A DNA stretch of 64,000 nt from Actinomadura hallensis (GTDB lineage Bacteria; Actinomycetota; Actinomycetes; Streptosporangiales; Streptosporangiaceae). The position numbers and the translations under genes were made by a program. Positions 1 to 12,151 of the stretch are shown piece by piece (within the stretch, counting starts at the first letter, position 1; every line of letters starts with the position of its first letter). A model generated the notes under the pieces. That model saw only the letters and a list, made by a program, of their open reading frames with translations. It had not been told where the DNA came from and ran no database searches. The stretch covers positions 1,302,001-1,366,000 of the forward strand of contig NZ_VFPO01000001.1 of the NCBI RefSeq assembly GCF_006716765.1. Direction: 5' to 3'.

Positions 1-936
1 ACGTCCGGCCCCGACGGGGGATTCGACCGGAGAGGGCAGCGTATCCCGCTTCCTGGCGTCGCGAAGGCGGAGGGCGAGCCACGCCGTCCCGGCGGCGCCG
101 AGGAACGCGAGGAGCGTCCAGGCGAGAGGGACGGGCTCCATGCCGAACATCTTCAGCGAGGACGCGACGAGGACCACGACCAGGAACCGGCGGATCAGGC
201 CGGCCGGGGCGCGGGAGGACACCTTCGAGCCGAGGTAGACGCCGGGGATGGAGCCGGCGAGGAGGGCGGCGGTGACCTCCATCCGGAAGTCGCCGAAGAG
301 CAGGTGGCCGATGGCGGCCGCGAACACCAGCGGGACCGCCTGGAGCAGGTCCGTGCCGACGAGCTGGTTGGCCTTCAGCGCGGGGTAGAGGGCGAGCAGC
401 GCGACGATGATGAGCGAGCCGGAGCCGACCGAGGTGATGCCGACGACGAGCCCGCCGACGACGCCGACCAGCACGGTCGGCACGGGCCGCACCGTGATCT
501 CGGGCGCGGTCGCCCCGTCGCCCTCCGGCGTCCCGCCGCTCCGCCGGCGCGCGAGCCGGCCGCGCAGGACGAGCCCGGCCGCCGCGATCATCAGCGCGAC
601 GCCCATCGCGATGCCGATGACGTCCTCGACGCGGCCGCCGTGGCCGAGCGCCTTCGCCAGCAGGACGCCGGAGAACGCGGCGGGCACCGAGCCGGCGCAG
701 AGCCAGGCGACCAGCCGCATGTTGATCGTGCCCTGGCGGTAGTGCACGGCGCTGCCGACGGGTTTCATCACCGCCGCGGCGACGAGGTCGCTGGAGACGG
801 CGGCGAGCGGGCTGACCCCGAAGAACGTCACGAGCATCGGCGTCATCAGGGCGCCTCCGCCCATGCCGGTCAGTCCGACGATGACGGCGACCAGGAACGA
901 GCCCAGCGCCATCGTCCAATCGAAGTCCATCGGCAT
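1..936 (-). CDS. TauE/SafE family permease (C-terminal end beyond window)
   Basis: Integral membrane permease of the sulfite-exporter/anion family. Reading leftwards from the ATG at 936 the frame stays open to base 1, giving 312 residues without a stop; the protein must end just outside the window. The N-terminal hydrophobic helix runs into the glycine-rich GLTGMGGGALMTP segment typical of the first TauE repeat, and the second repeat carries GITSVGSGSL. A hydrophilic linker of about 30 residues separates the halves. A GGTAGG element lies just upstream of ATG 936; an ATG two codons later is an alternative. It lies 136 bp downstream of the APS-kinase fusion on the same strand, so export of sulfite, sulfonate or a related anion is a reasonable inference. 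Substrate not determinable. Confidence 0.85.
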   Translation of the reverse strand, partial: MPMDFDWTMALGSFLVAVIVGLTGMGGGALMTPMLVTFFGVSPLAAVSSDLVAAAVMKPVGSAVHYRQGTINMRLVAWLCAGSVPAAFSGVLLAKALGHGGRVEDVIGIAMGVALMIAAAGLVLRGRLARRRSGGTPEGDGATAPEITVRPVPTVLVGVVGGLVVGITSVGSGSLIIVALLALYPALKANQLVGTDLLQAVPLVFAAAIGHLLFGDFRMEVTAALLAGSIPGVYLGSKVSSRAPAGLIRRFLVVVLVASSLKMFGMEPVPLAWTLLAFLGAAGTAWLALRLRDARKRDTLPSPVESPVGAGR

Positions 937-986
937 GACCTACCAGCTATGTGAAGAATTCGCGCAACACACTAGGGCACGCTGCT

Positions 987-1004
987 CCGGGTCACGTAAC
1001 CCGG
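987..1004. promoter_or_regulatory. Inverted repeat upstream of TauE permease
   Basis: CCGGGT-CACGTA-ACCCGG is a perfect 6-bp inverted repeat with a 6-bp spacer, 50-70 bp upstream of the permease start at 936. Placement suggests an operator. No regulator gene is adjacent, so its binder is unknown. Confidence 0.35.
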
Positions 1005-1072
1005 GTGGTGAGGTGCAAACGGGACCAGTCGGACGAACTACGACGCATGGGGCGTCAGGGGCCCCGCGGGCG

Positions 1073-2626
1073 CTACTCCGGCCGCACCCAGCCGCCCTCG
1101 ACGAGCAGGTCGAGGACCTTGCCGACCGCCTCGTCCGGGGTCATCCCGGTCGTGTCGAGGGTGAGGTCGGCGTCCTCCGGCTCCTCGTAGGGGTCGGAGA
1201 TGCCGGTGAACTCCGGGATGAGACCCGCCCGCGCCTTCGCGTAAAGGCCCTTTCGGTCGCGGCGCTCGCACTCCTCCAGCGGCGTCGCGACGTGGACGAG
1301 GATGAAGTCGCCCACGGCCGACACCATCCGGCGCACCTCCGCGCGGGTCGCCGCGTAGGGCGCGATGGGCGCGCAGATCGCGGTGCCGCCGTGCCGGGTG
1401 ATCTCGGCGGCGACGAACCCGATCCGCCGGATGTTGAGGTCCCGGTCGGAGCGGGAGAAGGTCAGGCCCGCCGACAGCATCCGCCGCACGACGTCGCCGT
1501 CCAGCAGCGTCACCGTCCGGCCGCCGCGCTCGACCAGGGCGTCGGCGAGGCCCCGCGCGATCGTGGACTTCCCGGACCCGGACAGGCCCGTGAAGAACAC
1601 GGTGATGCCGCGCGACAGCTTCGGCGGCCGCGCCAGCGCCAGCTCGGCGGCGACGGCGGGCGGGGTGAACCAGTCGGGGACGGGCTCCCCGGCGTCGAGC
1701 AGCTCGCCGAGCTGCTCGGGGGTCAGCTCCGCCTTGACGTGGTCGGGCTCGATCCGCGCGACCGGCCGCCACACCTCCACGTCGGCGTCGTAGGCCCACG
1801 GCTCGGGCACGACGACCGGGATCGGGGTGCCCTCGGTGTCGCGGTCGCCGAGCAGGTGGGTGGCGCCGTACGCGGCGGCGACGTGCGCGCGCAGCAGCAC
1901 GTCGCGCTCCTCGTCGCCGCCCCGCGGCGGCAGCGGGACGGGGACGATCTCGGTGCCGTCCGGCAGGTCCCGCCGGACGGCCAGCATCGCCCGGACGAGC
2001 GAGTCGTCGTGCTCGCCGCCCAGCAGCGGCAGGACGAGGACCTTCGCGCCGAGCTGCTCGGCGACCTGCCGGATCTGGCCGAGCTGCTTGCGGTGCAGGA
2101 AGTCGCGGGTGGCCACCGCCAGCAGCGGCTCGGAGGGAGCCGCGAGGTTCCCGGGGGAGCCTTCCCGCGGGCGGAGTTCGTCGGGGCGGCGGCGCAGGCG
2201 GTGGAAGGGGCCGTGCGCGGGGGCGCGGAGGGCCTTCAGCGGCCCCGCGAGGCGGAAGCCCTGGGTCGTCGGGTCCTGCCACGCCTCGGAGACCTCCAGC
2301 ACCGCGAGCGGCACGCCCTCCGGGTCCTGCAGGACGAGCCGCTCGTGCTCGGTCAGCTCCTTCGGCACCGACAGCGTGACCGGGACCGGCCACGCGGTGC
2401 CGTCGGCCAGCCGGCCTCCGGCGATGACCATGGCGGTGTCGTAGGAGCCGAGGAACCCGGTCAGGGGCCGGTAGACGCCGGCCAGGATCAGCTCCAGGTC
2501 GGCGAGCTCCACCGGGTCCGGGGTCCAGGCGGGCAGGTCGCGCAGCGTGTCGGGAAGGCCGGCGTCGGCGGTCACCGCGATCTCCGATCCCGCCCGGCGC
2601 GGGGCCGGGCTGGTTCCTGTGTGCAT
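1073..2626 (-). CDS. cysC: Sulfurylase-like / adenylyl-sulfate kinase fusion
   Basis: 517 aa from ATG 2626. The C-terminal third (from about residue 330) is a complete APS kinase, which phosphorylates adenylyl sulfate to PAPS: P-loop GLSGSGKST, LLDGDVVRR, the NIRRIGFVAAEI helix, the APIAPYAATR segment and the GLYAKA loop are all present. The N-terminal part resembles ATP sulfurylase, but the catalytic Q-T-R-N-P-x-H-x-x-H region reads A-T-R-D-F-L-H-R-K-Q: the glutamine, asparagine, proline and second histidine are changed. Sulfurylase activity is therefore doubtful; a binding or scaffold role is an inference. No cysD or cysN lies in the window. A TTTCC-GCA-GGAAA palindrome sits directly in front of the start codon. 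Confidence 0.88.
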   Translation of the reverse strand: MHTGTSPAPRRAGSEIAVTADAGLPDTLRDLPAWTPDPVELADLELILAGVYRPLTGFLGSYDTAMVIAGGRLADGTAWPVPVTLSVPKELTEHERLVLQDPEGVPLAVLEVSEAWQDPTTQGFRLAGPLKALRAPAHGPFHRLRRRPDELRPREGSPGNLAAPSEPLLAVATRDFLHRKQLGQIRQVAEQLGAKVLVLPLLGGEHDDSLVRAMLAVRRDLPDGTEIVPVPLPPRGGDEERDVLLRAHVAAAYGATHLLGDRDTEGTPIPVVVPEPWAYDADVEVWRPVARIEPDHVKAELTPEQLGELLDAGEPVPDWFTPPAVAAELALARPPKLSRGITVFFTGLSGSGKSTIARGLADALVERGGRTVTLLDGDVVRRMLSAGLTFSRSDRDLNIRRIGFVAAEITRHGGTAICAPIAPYAATRAEVRRMVSAVGDFILVHVATPLEECERRDRKGLYAKARAGLIPEFTGISDPYEEPEDADLTLDTTGMTPDEAVGKVLDLLVEGGWVRPE

Positions 2627-2631
2627 GGGAG

Positions 2632-2644
2632 TTTCCGCAGGAAA
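2632..2644. promoter_or_regulatory. TTTCC-N3-GGAAA palindrome at the cysC start
   Basis: TTTCCGCAGGAAA is a perfect 5-bp inverted repeat with a 3-bp spacer, beginning 6 bp upstream of the ATG of the sulfurylase/APS-kinase gene, where a ribosome binding site would lie. No clear Shine-Dalgarno sequence is visible, so the palindrome may be an operator over the 5' end of the transcript. Inference from position only. Confidence 0.4.
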
Positions 2645-2769
2645 AATACTGTGCCCGCCGGGCGCGCGCACCTTCGGCCCCGACGTGCCCGCCGCCGTGC
2701 GCCGGGGCCGCCCGCCCCGCCCGGCGGGCGTCCGGCACCGGGCGACCGGGTTCCGACGATCCGGGCGCG

Positions 2770-3795
2770 TCAGATGATCCGGGCGAAGCGGTTCTCGGGC
2801 TTGCGGATCACGAAGGTGACCTCGCTGTGGTCCGCGGTGAGGCGGCCCCGGCTGAGCGCCGACACCAGGCGGCACAGCAGCTCCGCCGGGCCGGTTCCGG
2901 CCCCGAGGGCGTCGATGGCCTGCCGCGAGGTGTACTCCTCGGAGATCACCAGGCCGCGCATGACGCAGTACCACTGGATGCCCGACCGGGACGCGATCCG
3001 GTCGTAGGTCGCCGGGGGCGGCGGCGTCCGCACCACCGGGCGCGGCGCCCGCCGCCCCCGCGTCCCCGTCTCCGCGGACCCGGCGGCCGGGGACTCCGCG
3101 CCCCCGGGCGCGCCGGCGGCCCGCCCGTCCGCGGCGGGCCCGCCGGCCGCGGGCCTGTCCGCCGCGGAGCCGTGGGCGGTGTGGCCGCCGGGCATGTAGC
3201 CGTAGGCCGCGGGCTCGTTCGGCCCGGAGGCGGTGCCCCTGCCCGCCGGCCCGGCGGAGGCCGTGGCCGCGCCGTCGCCGCCCGGGCGCGGGGCGCGGGC
3301 GTGGGCGCCGCGCGCCCCCCGGGCCGCTCCCGCGCGCCTGCGGCGGCGGCCGGAGGCGCGCATCCACCGCGGGAGCGCCCGGTCGAGGAAGCCGTACGCG
3401 GTGTTGCGGTCGCGCATGTGGACGAGCAGGAGGCCGCCGGGCTTGAGCGCGGCGACGAAGCGGTCGAGCACCAGCTCGGCGTGGGGCACCCGCTCGATCA
3501 GGTAGGAGGCGTGGACGATGTCGAAGGCGCGCGGCGGCAGCGGCACGGTGCGCAGGTCGCCGAGGTGCCAGACGTCCAGGTCGGGCCGTTCGCAGGTGTA
3601 CGCCCGCAGTTCGGGCGACTCCATGTCGACGCCGGTGAGGTGATGCTCGTGGTCGCCCAGGTCGAGGCCGGTTCCCCAGCCGCAGCCCGCCTCCAGGATG
3701 TGGATCCGCTGCAGGGGCTTCTCCATGGCGTACTGACGAGCGCGTTCTGAGAAGAGATCGCCGTCGCTGACGGGCGGCGTACGCAGATCGGTCAC
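2770..3795 (-). CDS. SAM-dependent methyltransferase with long disordered insert
   Basis: Class I methyltransferase of about 341 aa. Motif I is HILEAGCGWGTGLDL, followed by the acidic VDMESPELRAY strand and the FDIVHASYLIERVPHAELVL and LKPGGLLLVHM segments. After RNTAYGFLDRALPRWMRASG there are about 110 residues rich in Gly, Ala, Pro and Arg with no recognisable fold; an ordered C-terminal part resumes at TYDRIASRSGIQWYCVMRG. Start chosen at GTG 3795 because the fold begins soon after; a TACGCT hexamer 8 bp before it suggests a leaderless transcript. Substrate unknown. It lies upstream of cysC on the same strand, but the gap is about 140 bp, so shared transcription is not certain. Confidence 0.8.
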   Translation of the reverse strand: MTDLRTPPVSDGDLFSERARQYAMEKPLQRIHILEAGCGWGTGLDLGDHEHHLTGVDMESPELRAYTCERPDLDVWHLGDLRTVPLPPRAFDIVHASYLIERVPHAELVLDRFVAALKPGGLLLVHMRDRNTAYGFLDRALPRWMRASGRRRRRAGAARGARGAHARAPRPGGDGAATASAGPAGRGTASGPNEPAAYGYMPGGHTAHGSAADRPAAGGPAADGRAAGAPGGAESPAAGSAETGTRGRRAPRPVVRTPPPPATYDRIASRSGIQWYCVMRGLVISEEYTSRQAIDALGAGTGPAELLCRLVSALSRGRLTADHSEVTFVIRKPENRFARII

Positions 3796-4055
3796 AACTT
3801 CGCAGCGTAATCGTCCGATTGCGCTCCGTCCCCTATTTGCCCATTCTTGGCAATGGCCGTGTCGCGCGGCGCCGCCGCCCCGCCCGGCGGGGTCGCGCTG
3901 TGTCACGGCTCACGGGACCGGCGCCGGCGGGCCGCGGCGTCGCATGAACGACGGATGCCGTGGGCGCGTACTCTGGTACCGGTACCGGGGTCCGCTGGAT
4001 TTCCGGGTTCTCGGGCTGCCCAGCCTCGGGGTGAATTGCGAAGTTGCGGGCGAAC

Positions 4056-7676
<3,621 letters not shown>

Positions 7677-7782
7677 GGTGCAGGCGCGTTTCCCGGGCTC
7701 GATCGGCCGGGGTGTTCGGCGGGTGCGTCCCGGCCGGCCCGGCGCCGATCTGCCCGACCCCGACCAACGATGGGATTCTTCC

Positions 7783-8439
7783 GTGTTCGGTAAGTCCGTG
7801 AAGGCGGCGGTGGCCGCCGCGGCGGCGGCCGGCGTGCTGACCGGATGCGGCGCCGCCCCGAAGGCGGGCACCGCCGCCCTCGTCGGTGACGACCGCATCA
7901 CCGTCACCGAGCTGAGCGAGACCGTCCGCGACTGGCGCGAGCAGTTCCGGACGGACCCGGTCGCGAACGAGATGCGCGCCAACCCCTCGAATCCCGCGCA
8001 GCAGCTCGGCGGCGACTCCGAGTCCGACCTGCGCGGCGCGCTCACCCTGCTGATCAACTTCGAGGTGGCCGAGGAGGTCGCCGACGAGGCGGGCGTGGAG
8101 ATCACCGAGGGGCGGGTCGACGCGGCGCTGGCGAACCTGGACCGGCGGGGCGGAGCCGGCTCGCTCACGCTCGCGACCGGGCTGCCCCGCGAGCGGACCC
8201 GCGACCTGGCGCGCCTGGTCGCCACGCAGATCGCGGTGATGGAGAGCTTCGGCGCCGACCTGACCGACCAGACGAACCCCGCGACGCAGCGGGCCGGGCA
8301 GCGGTGGAACGAGCTGTTCCGGCGCACCGCCGACGGCATGCGGATCGAGGTCAACCCCCGCTACGGGACCTACGATCCCGGCAGGTTCGAGATCAACGCC
8401 GTCGACCAGCGCCTGTCCAGGCCCGATCCGGGTATCTGA
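7783..8439 (+). CDS. SurA N-terminal domain lipoprotein
   Basis: 218 aa from GTG 7783. The N-terminus is a lipoprotein signal: Lys-containing start, alanine-rich hydrophobic core, then the lipobox VLTGC, so the mature protein would be acylated on Cys at about residue 18. The remainder (AALVGDDRITVTELSETV..., helical, with EVAEEVADEAGVEITEGRVDAAL) matches the SurA/PrsA-type N-terminal chaperone module. No parvulin PPIase domain follows. It sits 106 bp after mfd and 5 bp before mazG and is probably cotranscribed with mazG. A role in folding exported proteins is an inference from the family. Confidence 0.8.
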   Translation: MFGKSVKAAVAAAAAAGVLTGCGAAPKAGTAALVGDDRITVTELSETVRDWREQFRTDPVANEMRANPSNPAQQLGGDSESDLRGALTLLINFEVAEEVADEAGVEITEGRVDAALANLDRRGGAGSLTLATGLPRERTRDLARLVATQIAVMESFGADLTDQTNPATQRAGQRWNELFRRTADGMRIEVNPRYGTYDPGRFEINAVDQRLSRPDPGI

Positions 8440-8444
8440 CGCTC

Positions 8445-9440
8445 ATGGGGCTGACACTGCTGGCGACCACGCACCGCGTGGCGCCGGGACTGCTGACCTG
8501 GCGCGCCTGGGACGCGCTGCGGTCGGCGCCGTCCGTCCGGGTGCCCCGCGGGCATCCGCTGCTGCCGTCGCTCCGCGACGCCGGGATCGAGCCCGAGGTG
8601 GTGGCGGAGCCCGACGCGGCCCGGCTCGTCGCGGACGCCCGGGAGGGGGACGTCCTGTGGGTGGCCGCGCCGGACGGCGACGAGGCGCTCATGCGGGAGA
8701 TCGGCGCCCTGGTGGTGAACGACCCGGTGGAGGTCGAGGTCCTGCACGGGTCCTACGACCTGCCCGGCGCGCGGCTGCTCGACCTCGTCTCGGTGATGGA
8801 CACGCTGCGCCGCGAGTGCCCGTGGGACCGCAAGCAGACGCACGAGACCCTCGTCCCGTACCTGCTGGAGGAGGCGTACGAGGTCCTCGACACCGTCGAG
8901 TCCGGCGACTACGGCGCGCTGCGCGAGGAGCTGGGCGACGTGCTGATGCAGGTCGCGTTCCACTCGGTGGTGGCGGCCGAGCGCGACGACGAGACGGCGT
9001 TCACCATCGACGACGTGGCGGGCGCGATCGTCGACAAGCTCGTCCGCCGGCATCCGCACGTCTTCGGGGACGTGACGGTCTCCGGCGCCGACGAGGTCAA
9101 CGCCAACTGGGAGCAGATCAAGGCGGCCGAGCGGGCGGAGAAGGGCGGCGCGGAGGCGTCGGCGCTCGACGGCGTGCCGATGGGGCAGCCCGCGCTGTCG
9201 CTGGCCGCGCAGCTCCAGCGCCGCGCCGCGCGGATCGGCGCCCCGCCCGAGCTGGCGGACGGTCTCGCGCGGGACCTCCCGGAGGACGCCGCGGGCGAGG
9301 CGGGCGACGTGGGCGAGCGTCTGTTCGCGCTGGTCCGCGAGGCCGCCGGGCGCGGGGCGGACGCGGAGTCCGCGTTGCGCGCGGTCTCGCGGGTATTCCG
9401 GGATCGTGTCCGATCCTGGGAACGAGCGTCGCGCGACTGA
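8445..9440 (+). CDS. mazG: Nucleoside triphosphate pyrophosphohydrolase MazG
   Basis: 331 aa. MazG hydrolyses (d)NTPs to monophosphates plus pyrophosphate and sanitises the nucleotide pool. The all-alpha MazG fold is visible from about residue 110: LRRECPWDRKQTHETLVPYLLEEAYEV, the second metal-binding helix EELGDVLMQVAFHSVVA, then RRHPHVFGD and NWEQIKAAER. The first 100 residues form a separate module resembling the N-terminal part of the actinobacterial MazG. It starts 5 bp after the lipoprotein stop. Its 3' end may overlap the next gene by 35 bp if that gene starts at its first GTG. Confidence 0.93.
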   Translation: MGLTLLATTHRVAPGLLTWRAWDALRSAPSVRVPRGHPLLPSLRDAGIEPEVVAEPDAARLVADAREGDVLWVAAPDGDEALMREIGALVVNDPVEVEVLHGSYDLPGARLLDLVSVMDTLRRECPWDRKQTHETLVPYLLEEAYEVLDTVESGDYGALREELGDVLMQVAFHSVVAAERDDETAFTIDDVAGAIVDKLVRRHPHVFGDVTVSGADEVNANWEQIKAAERAEKGGAEASALDGVPMGQPALSLAAQLQRRAARIGAPPELADGLARDLPEDAAGEAGDVGERLFALVREAAGRGADAESALRAVSRVFRDRVRSWERASRD

Positions 9441-12045
9441 ACCGGGCGACGACCACGGAGATTTCGCCCAGGAGATCGGCGATGGGGTGGTCCCGCCCGA
9501 AACGCACGTTTACGCTAAGCGCGTGCTTGCTGGGGCTGATGGTGAGGCGGACGATCCGGGCGTCGTCGGCGGCGTCACGGTCGGCGACCCCGCCCGGGCC
9601 CCGGTGCGGCCGGGCGGCCCGGGCCGTTCCCGCCGGTTCTTCACGAGGTCCACGAGCCGCGAGGAGAAGGCCCGCGCGGTCCGCGGGCTGGGCGCGCTCG
9701 GCGGCCTGGCCGGCGTCATCGTCGCGCTGATGCTGCTGCCCGCCGCCTGCACCGCCGGTGTCGGCGCCCGCGACTCGGCGGACTGGTTCCTCACCGAGCC
9801 GGAGGGGCTGACGACGGCGGGGGTCCCGCTGCGGTCGAAGGTCCTGTCCGAGGACGGCCGCACCATCGCCACGTTCTTCTACCAGAACCGGGTGGACGTC
9901 CCGCTGGAGAAGATCGCGCCGGTCGCGCGGAAGGCCGTGCTGGCGATCGAGGACAGCCGGTTCTACGAGCACGGCGCCATCGACGTGCAGGGCACGCTGC
10001 GGGCGCTCGCCAGCAACGTCAGCAGCGGGGAGGTGACGCAGGGCGGCTCCGGCATCACCCAGCAGTACGTGAAGAACCTGCTGCTCACCCAGGCCGACAC
10101 CGACGAGGAGCGCGCGGCCGCCAAGGAGATCACCGCCGCGCGCAAGATCCGCGAGCTGCGGTACGCCGTCGCGATCGAGCGGCGGTTCACCAAGGACGAG
10201 ATCCTGCGCCGCTACCTCAACATCGCCTACTACGGCGACGGCGCCTACGGCATCGAGGCCGCCGCCCGGCACTACTTCTCCAAGCACGCCTCCGAGCTGG
10301 ACCTCGCCGAGGCCGCGCTGCTCGCCGGCGTCATCCGCTACCCCTACGCCTACGACCCGACCCGGCATCCCCGCGAGGCCCGGCAGCGCCGCAACGTCGT
10401 CCTGGACCGGATGATCGAGCTCGGCTGGGTCGATCCCGCCGAGGCGGAGGCGGCCAAGAACGCGCCCGTCGACCTGAAGGTCACGACCACCCGCGGCGGA
10501 TGCGTGTCCAGCGAGGCGCCGTTCTTCTGCGACTACGTCCAGCGGGAGATCCTCACCAACCGGGTGTTCGGCGAGACGGCCGAGGAGCGGGAGAAGCTGC
10601 TCAAGCGGGGCGGCCTCACCATCCGGACCACGATGGACAGGCGCGCGCAGAAGGCGGCGCAGAGGGCCGTGCTCGACTACGTCCCGGCCAAGAACTCCGC
10701 GCACAAGGCCGCCGCCGAGGCGATGGTGGAGCCGGGCACCGGTGAGATCAAGGCGCTGGTGGTCGGACGTGAGCTCGGCCCCGACAAGGAGCGCGGCAAG
10801 ACCTGGATCAACTTCGCGGCCGACGCCAGCCACGGCTCCAGCATCGGCATGCAGGCCGGGTCCACGTTCAAGGCGTTCACCCTGGCCGCCGCGCTCGACG
10901 AGGGCATGCCGTTCGGCACCCGGCTCAGGGCCCCGGAGAAGTACACGCCGGTCGGCTTCCGCAACTGCGACGGCGAGAACGTCGGCGACCCGTCGGCGTC
11001 GCTGGGCAACGCCGCCGACGGCGAGGGCGGGCGGAGCTTCAGCCTCGTCACGGGCACCCGCAACTCGGTGAACACCTTCTTCCTGGCGCTGCAGAAGGAG
11101 GTCGGCCTCTGCGACACCGTCAAGATGGCCGAGAAGCTGGGGATGCGGCAGGCCAACGGCAAGCCGCTGGAGCAGTACCCGTCGTTCACGCTCGGGTTCA
11201 ACGCCGTCTCCCCGCTGCGGCTCGCGGCGGCGTACGCGGCGTTCGGCGCCCGCGGGAAGTACTGCGAGCCGATCGCCATCAAGGAGATCACCGACGCGTC
11301 CGGCAAGAAGCTGAAGGTTCCGCCGCGCAAGTGCGAGCAGGCCATCGACGAGGGCGTGGCGGACGCCGTCAACCACGTCCTGAGCGGCGTCCTCACCCGG
11401 GGGACGGCCGCGGGCATGGGCATCGGCCGCGACGCCGCCGGCAAGACCGGCACCGTCGACAACTTCTCCGCCGCCTGGTTCGCCGGCTACACGCCCGATC
11501 TGGCCGCGGCCGTGTGGGTCGGCGACCCGCGCGGCGGTTACCGCCACCCGATGACCAACCTGTGCCTGGAGGGCCGCTGCTACGGCGCGGTGTACGGGGC
11601 GACGATCCCCGCGCCGATCTGGCGGCAGAGCATGATGGGCGCGTTGCGGGGGACGGAGGCGACCTCGTTCCACCGGCCGCCGTCGTTCTTCTTCAGCAAG
11701 GGCTCGGGCGAGGACCGCGTGCAGGTTCCGGACGTGCGCGGCATGAAGCTCGGCGAGGCCCTGTCCAGGCTCCGCGCGGCGGGCTTCGAGACGCGCATCG
11801 GCGAGCGCGTCAGGTCCGGCCGGTACGACCCGGGCGTCGTGGCGGACATGTCGCCCGGTCCCGGCCCGGCCGAGCCCGGCACGACGATCACGCTGCGCGT
11901 CAGCGACGGCCCCGGGCGCGAGGAGCGCGGCGGCCGCCCCGGGGGCGGGGAGCCGCCGCCGGGGCCTCCCGGCACGCCGCTGCCGACCACCACCCCGACG
12001 CTGCCGCCCCTCCCGGGCGACCCCGAGGAGCAGGCACCCGCCTGA
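9406..12045 (+). CDS. Bifunctional penicillin-binding protein with PASTA domain
   Basis: Class A PBP (up to 879 aa) that polymerises glycan strands and cross-links peptides at the membrane. After a charged cytoplasmic segment there is one membrane helix (LGGLAGVIVALMLLPAA). The glycosyltransferase follows (AIEDSRFYEHGAIDVQGTLRA, GSGITQQYVKNLLL, RRYLNIAYYGDGAYGIEAAA). The transpeptidase has S-T-F-K in QAGSTFKAFTLA, S-V-N and KTGT. A C-terminal PASTA repeat (VQVPDVRGMKLGEALSRLRA) and a proline-rich tail end the protein. The start is uncertain: GTG 9406 overlaps mazG by 35 bp and has no ribosome binding site; GTG 9523 follows a TACGCT -10-like hexamer by 6 bp, as in leaderless transcripts, and still retains the cytoplasmic segment. 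Confidence 0.93.
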   Translation: MSDPGNERRATEPGDDHGDFAQEIGDGVVPPETHVYAKRVLAGADGEADDPGVVGGVTVGDPARAPVRPGGPGRSRRFFTRSTSREEKARAVRGLGALGGLAGVIVALMLLPAACTAGVGARDSADWFLTEPEGLTTAGVPLRSKVLSEDGRTIATFFYQNRVDVPLEKIAPVARKAVLAIEDSRFYEHGAIDVQGTLRALASNVSSGEVTQGGSGITQQYVKNLLLTQADTDEERAAAKEITAARKIRELRYAVAIERRFTKDEILRRYLNIAYYGDGAYGIEAAARHYFSKHASELDLAEAALLAGVIRYPYAYDPTRHPREARQRRNVVLDRMIELGWVDPAEAEAAKNAPVDLKVTTTRGGCVSSEAPFFCDYVQREILTNRVFGETAEEREKLLKRGGLTIRTTMDRRAQKAAQRAVLDYVPAKNSAHKAAAEAMVEPGTGEIKALVVGRELGPDKERGKTWINFAADASHGSSIGMQAGSTFKAFTLAAALDEGMPFGTRLRAPEKYTPVGFRNCDGENVGDPSASLGNAADGEGGRSFSLVTGTRNSVNTFFLALQKEVGLCDTVKMAEKLGMRQANGKPLEQYPSFTLGFNAVSPLRLAAAYAAFGARGKYCEPIAIKEITDASGKKLKVPPRKCEQAIDEGVADAVNHVLSGVLTRGTAAGMGIGRDAAGKTGTVDNFSAAWFAGYTPDLAAAVWVGDPRGGYRHPMTNLCLEGRCYGAVYGATIPAPIWRQSMMGALRGTEATSFHRPPSFFFSKGSGEDRVQVPDVRGMKLGEALSRLRAAGFETRIGERVRSGRYDPGVVADMSPGPGPAEPGTTITLRVSDGPGREERGGRPGGGEPPPGPPGTPLPTTTPTLPPLPGDPEEQAPA
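9511..9516 (+). promoter_or_regulatory. Possible -10 element for leaderless PBP start
   Basis: TACGCT lies 6 bp before GTG 9523, in frame with the PBP. Actinobacterial TANNNT -10 boxes 6-7 bp before the first codon typically give leaderless mRNA. This supports a start 39 codons later than the longest frame. Confidence 0.35.
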
Positions 12046-12151
12046 CCTGGGGTGATCGTCGTCCGGGCCGGGTGGATCGCCCGTGTGATCGCCGCCGTGC
12101 GCGGGTAGATCACGTGCGGGGTGTTGTTGAACGAACCGGGGGACGATCGTC

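Noticed and set aside
1038-3007. Long plus- and minus-strand frames overlapping the APS-kinase gene
   Set aside because: Composition is Arg/Pro/Gly-rich noise; only the 1073-2626 frame shows family motifs.
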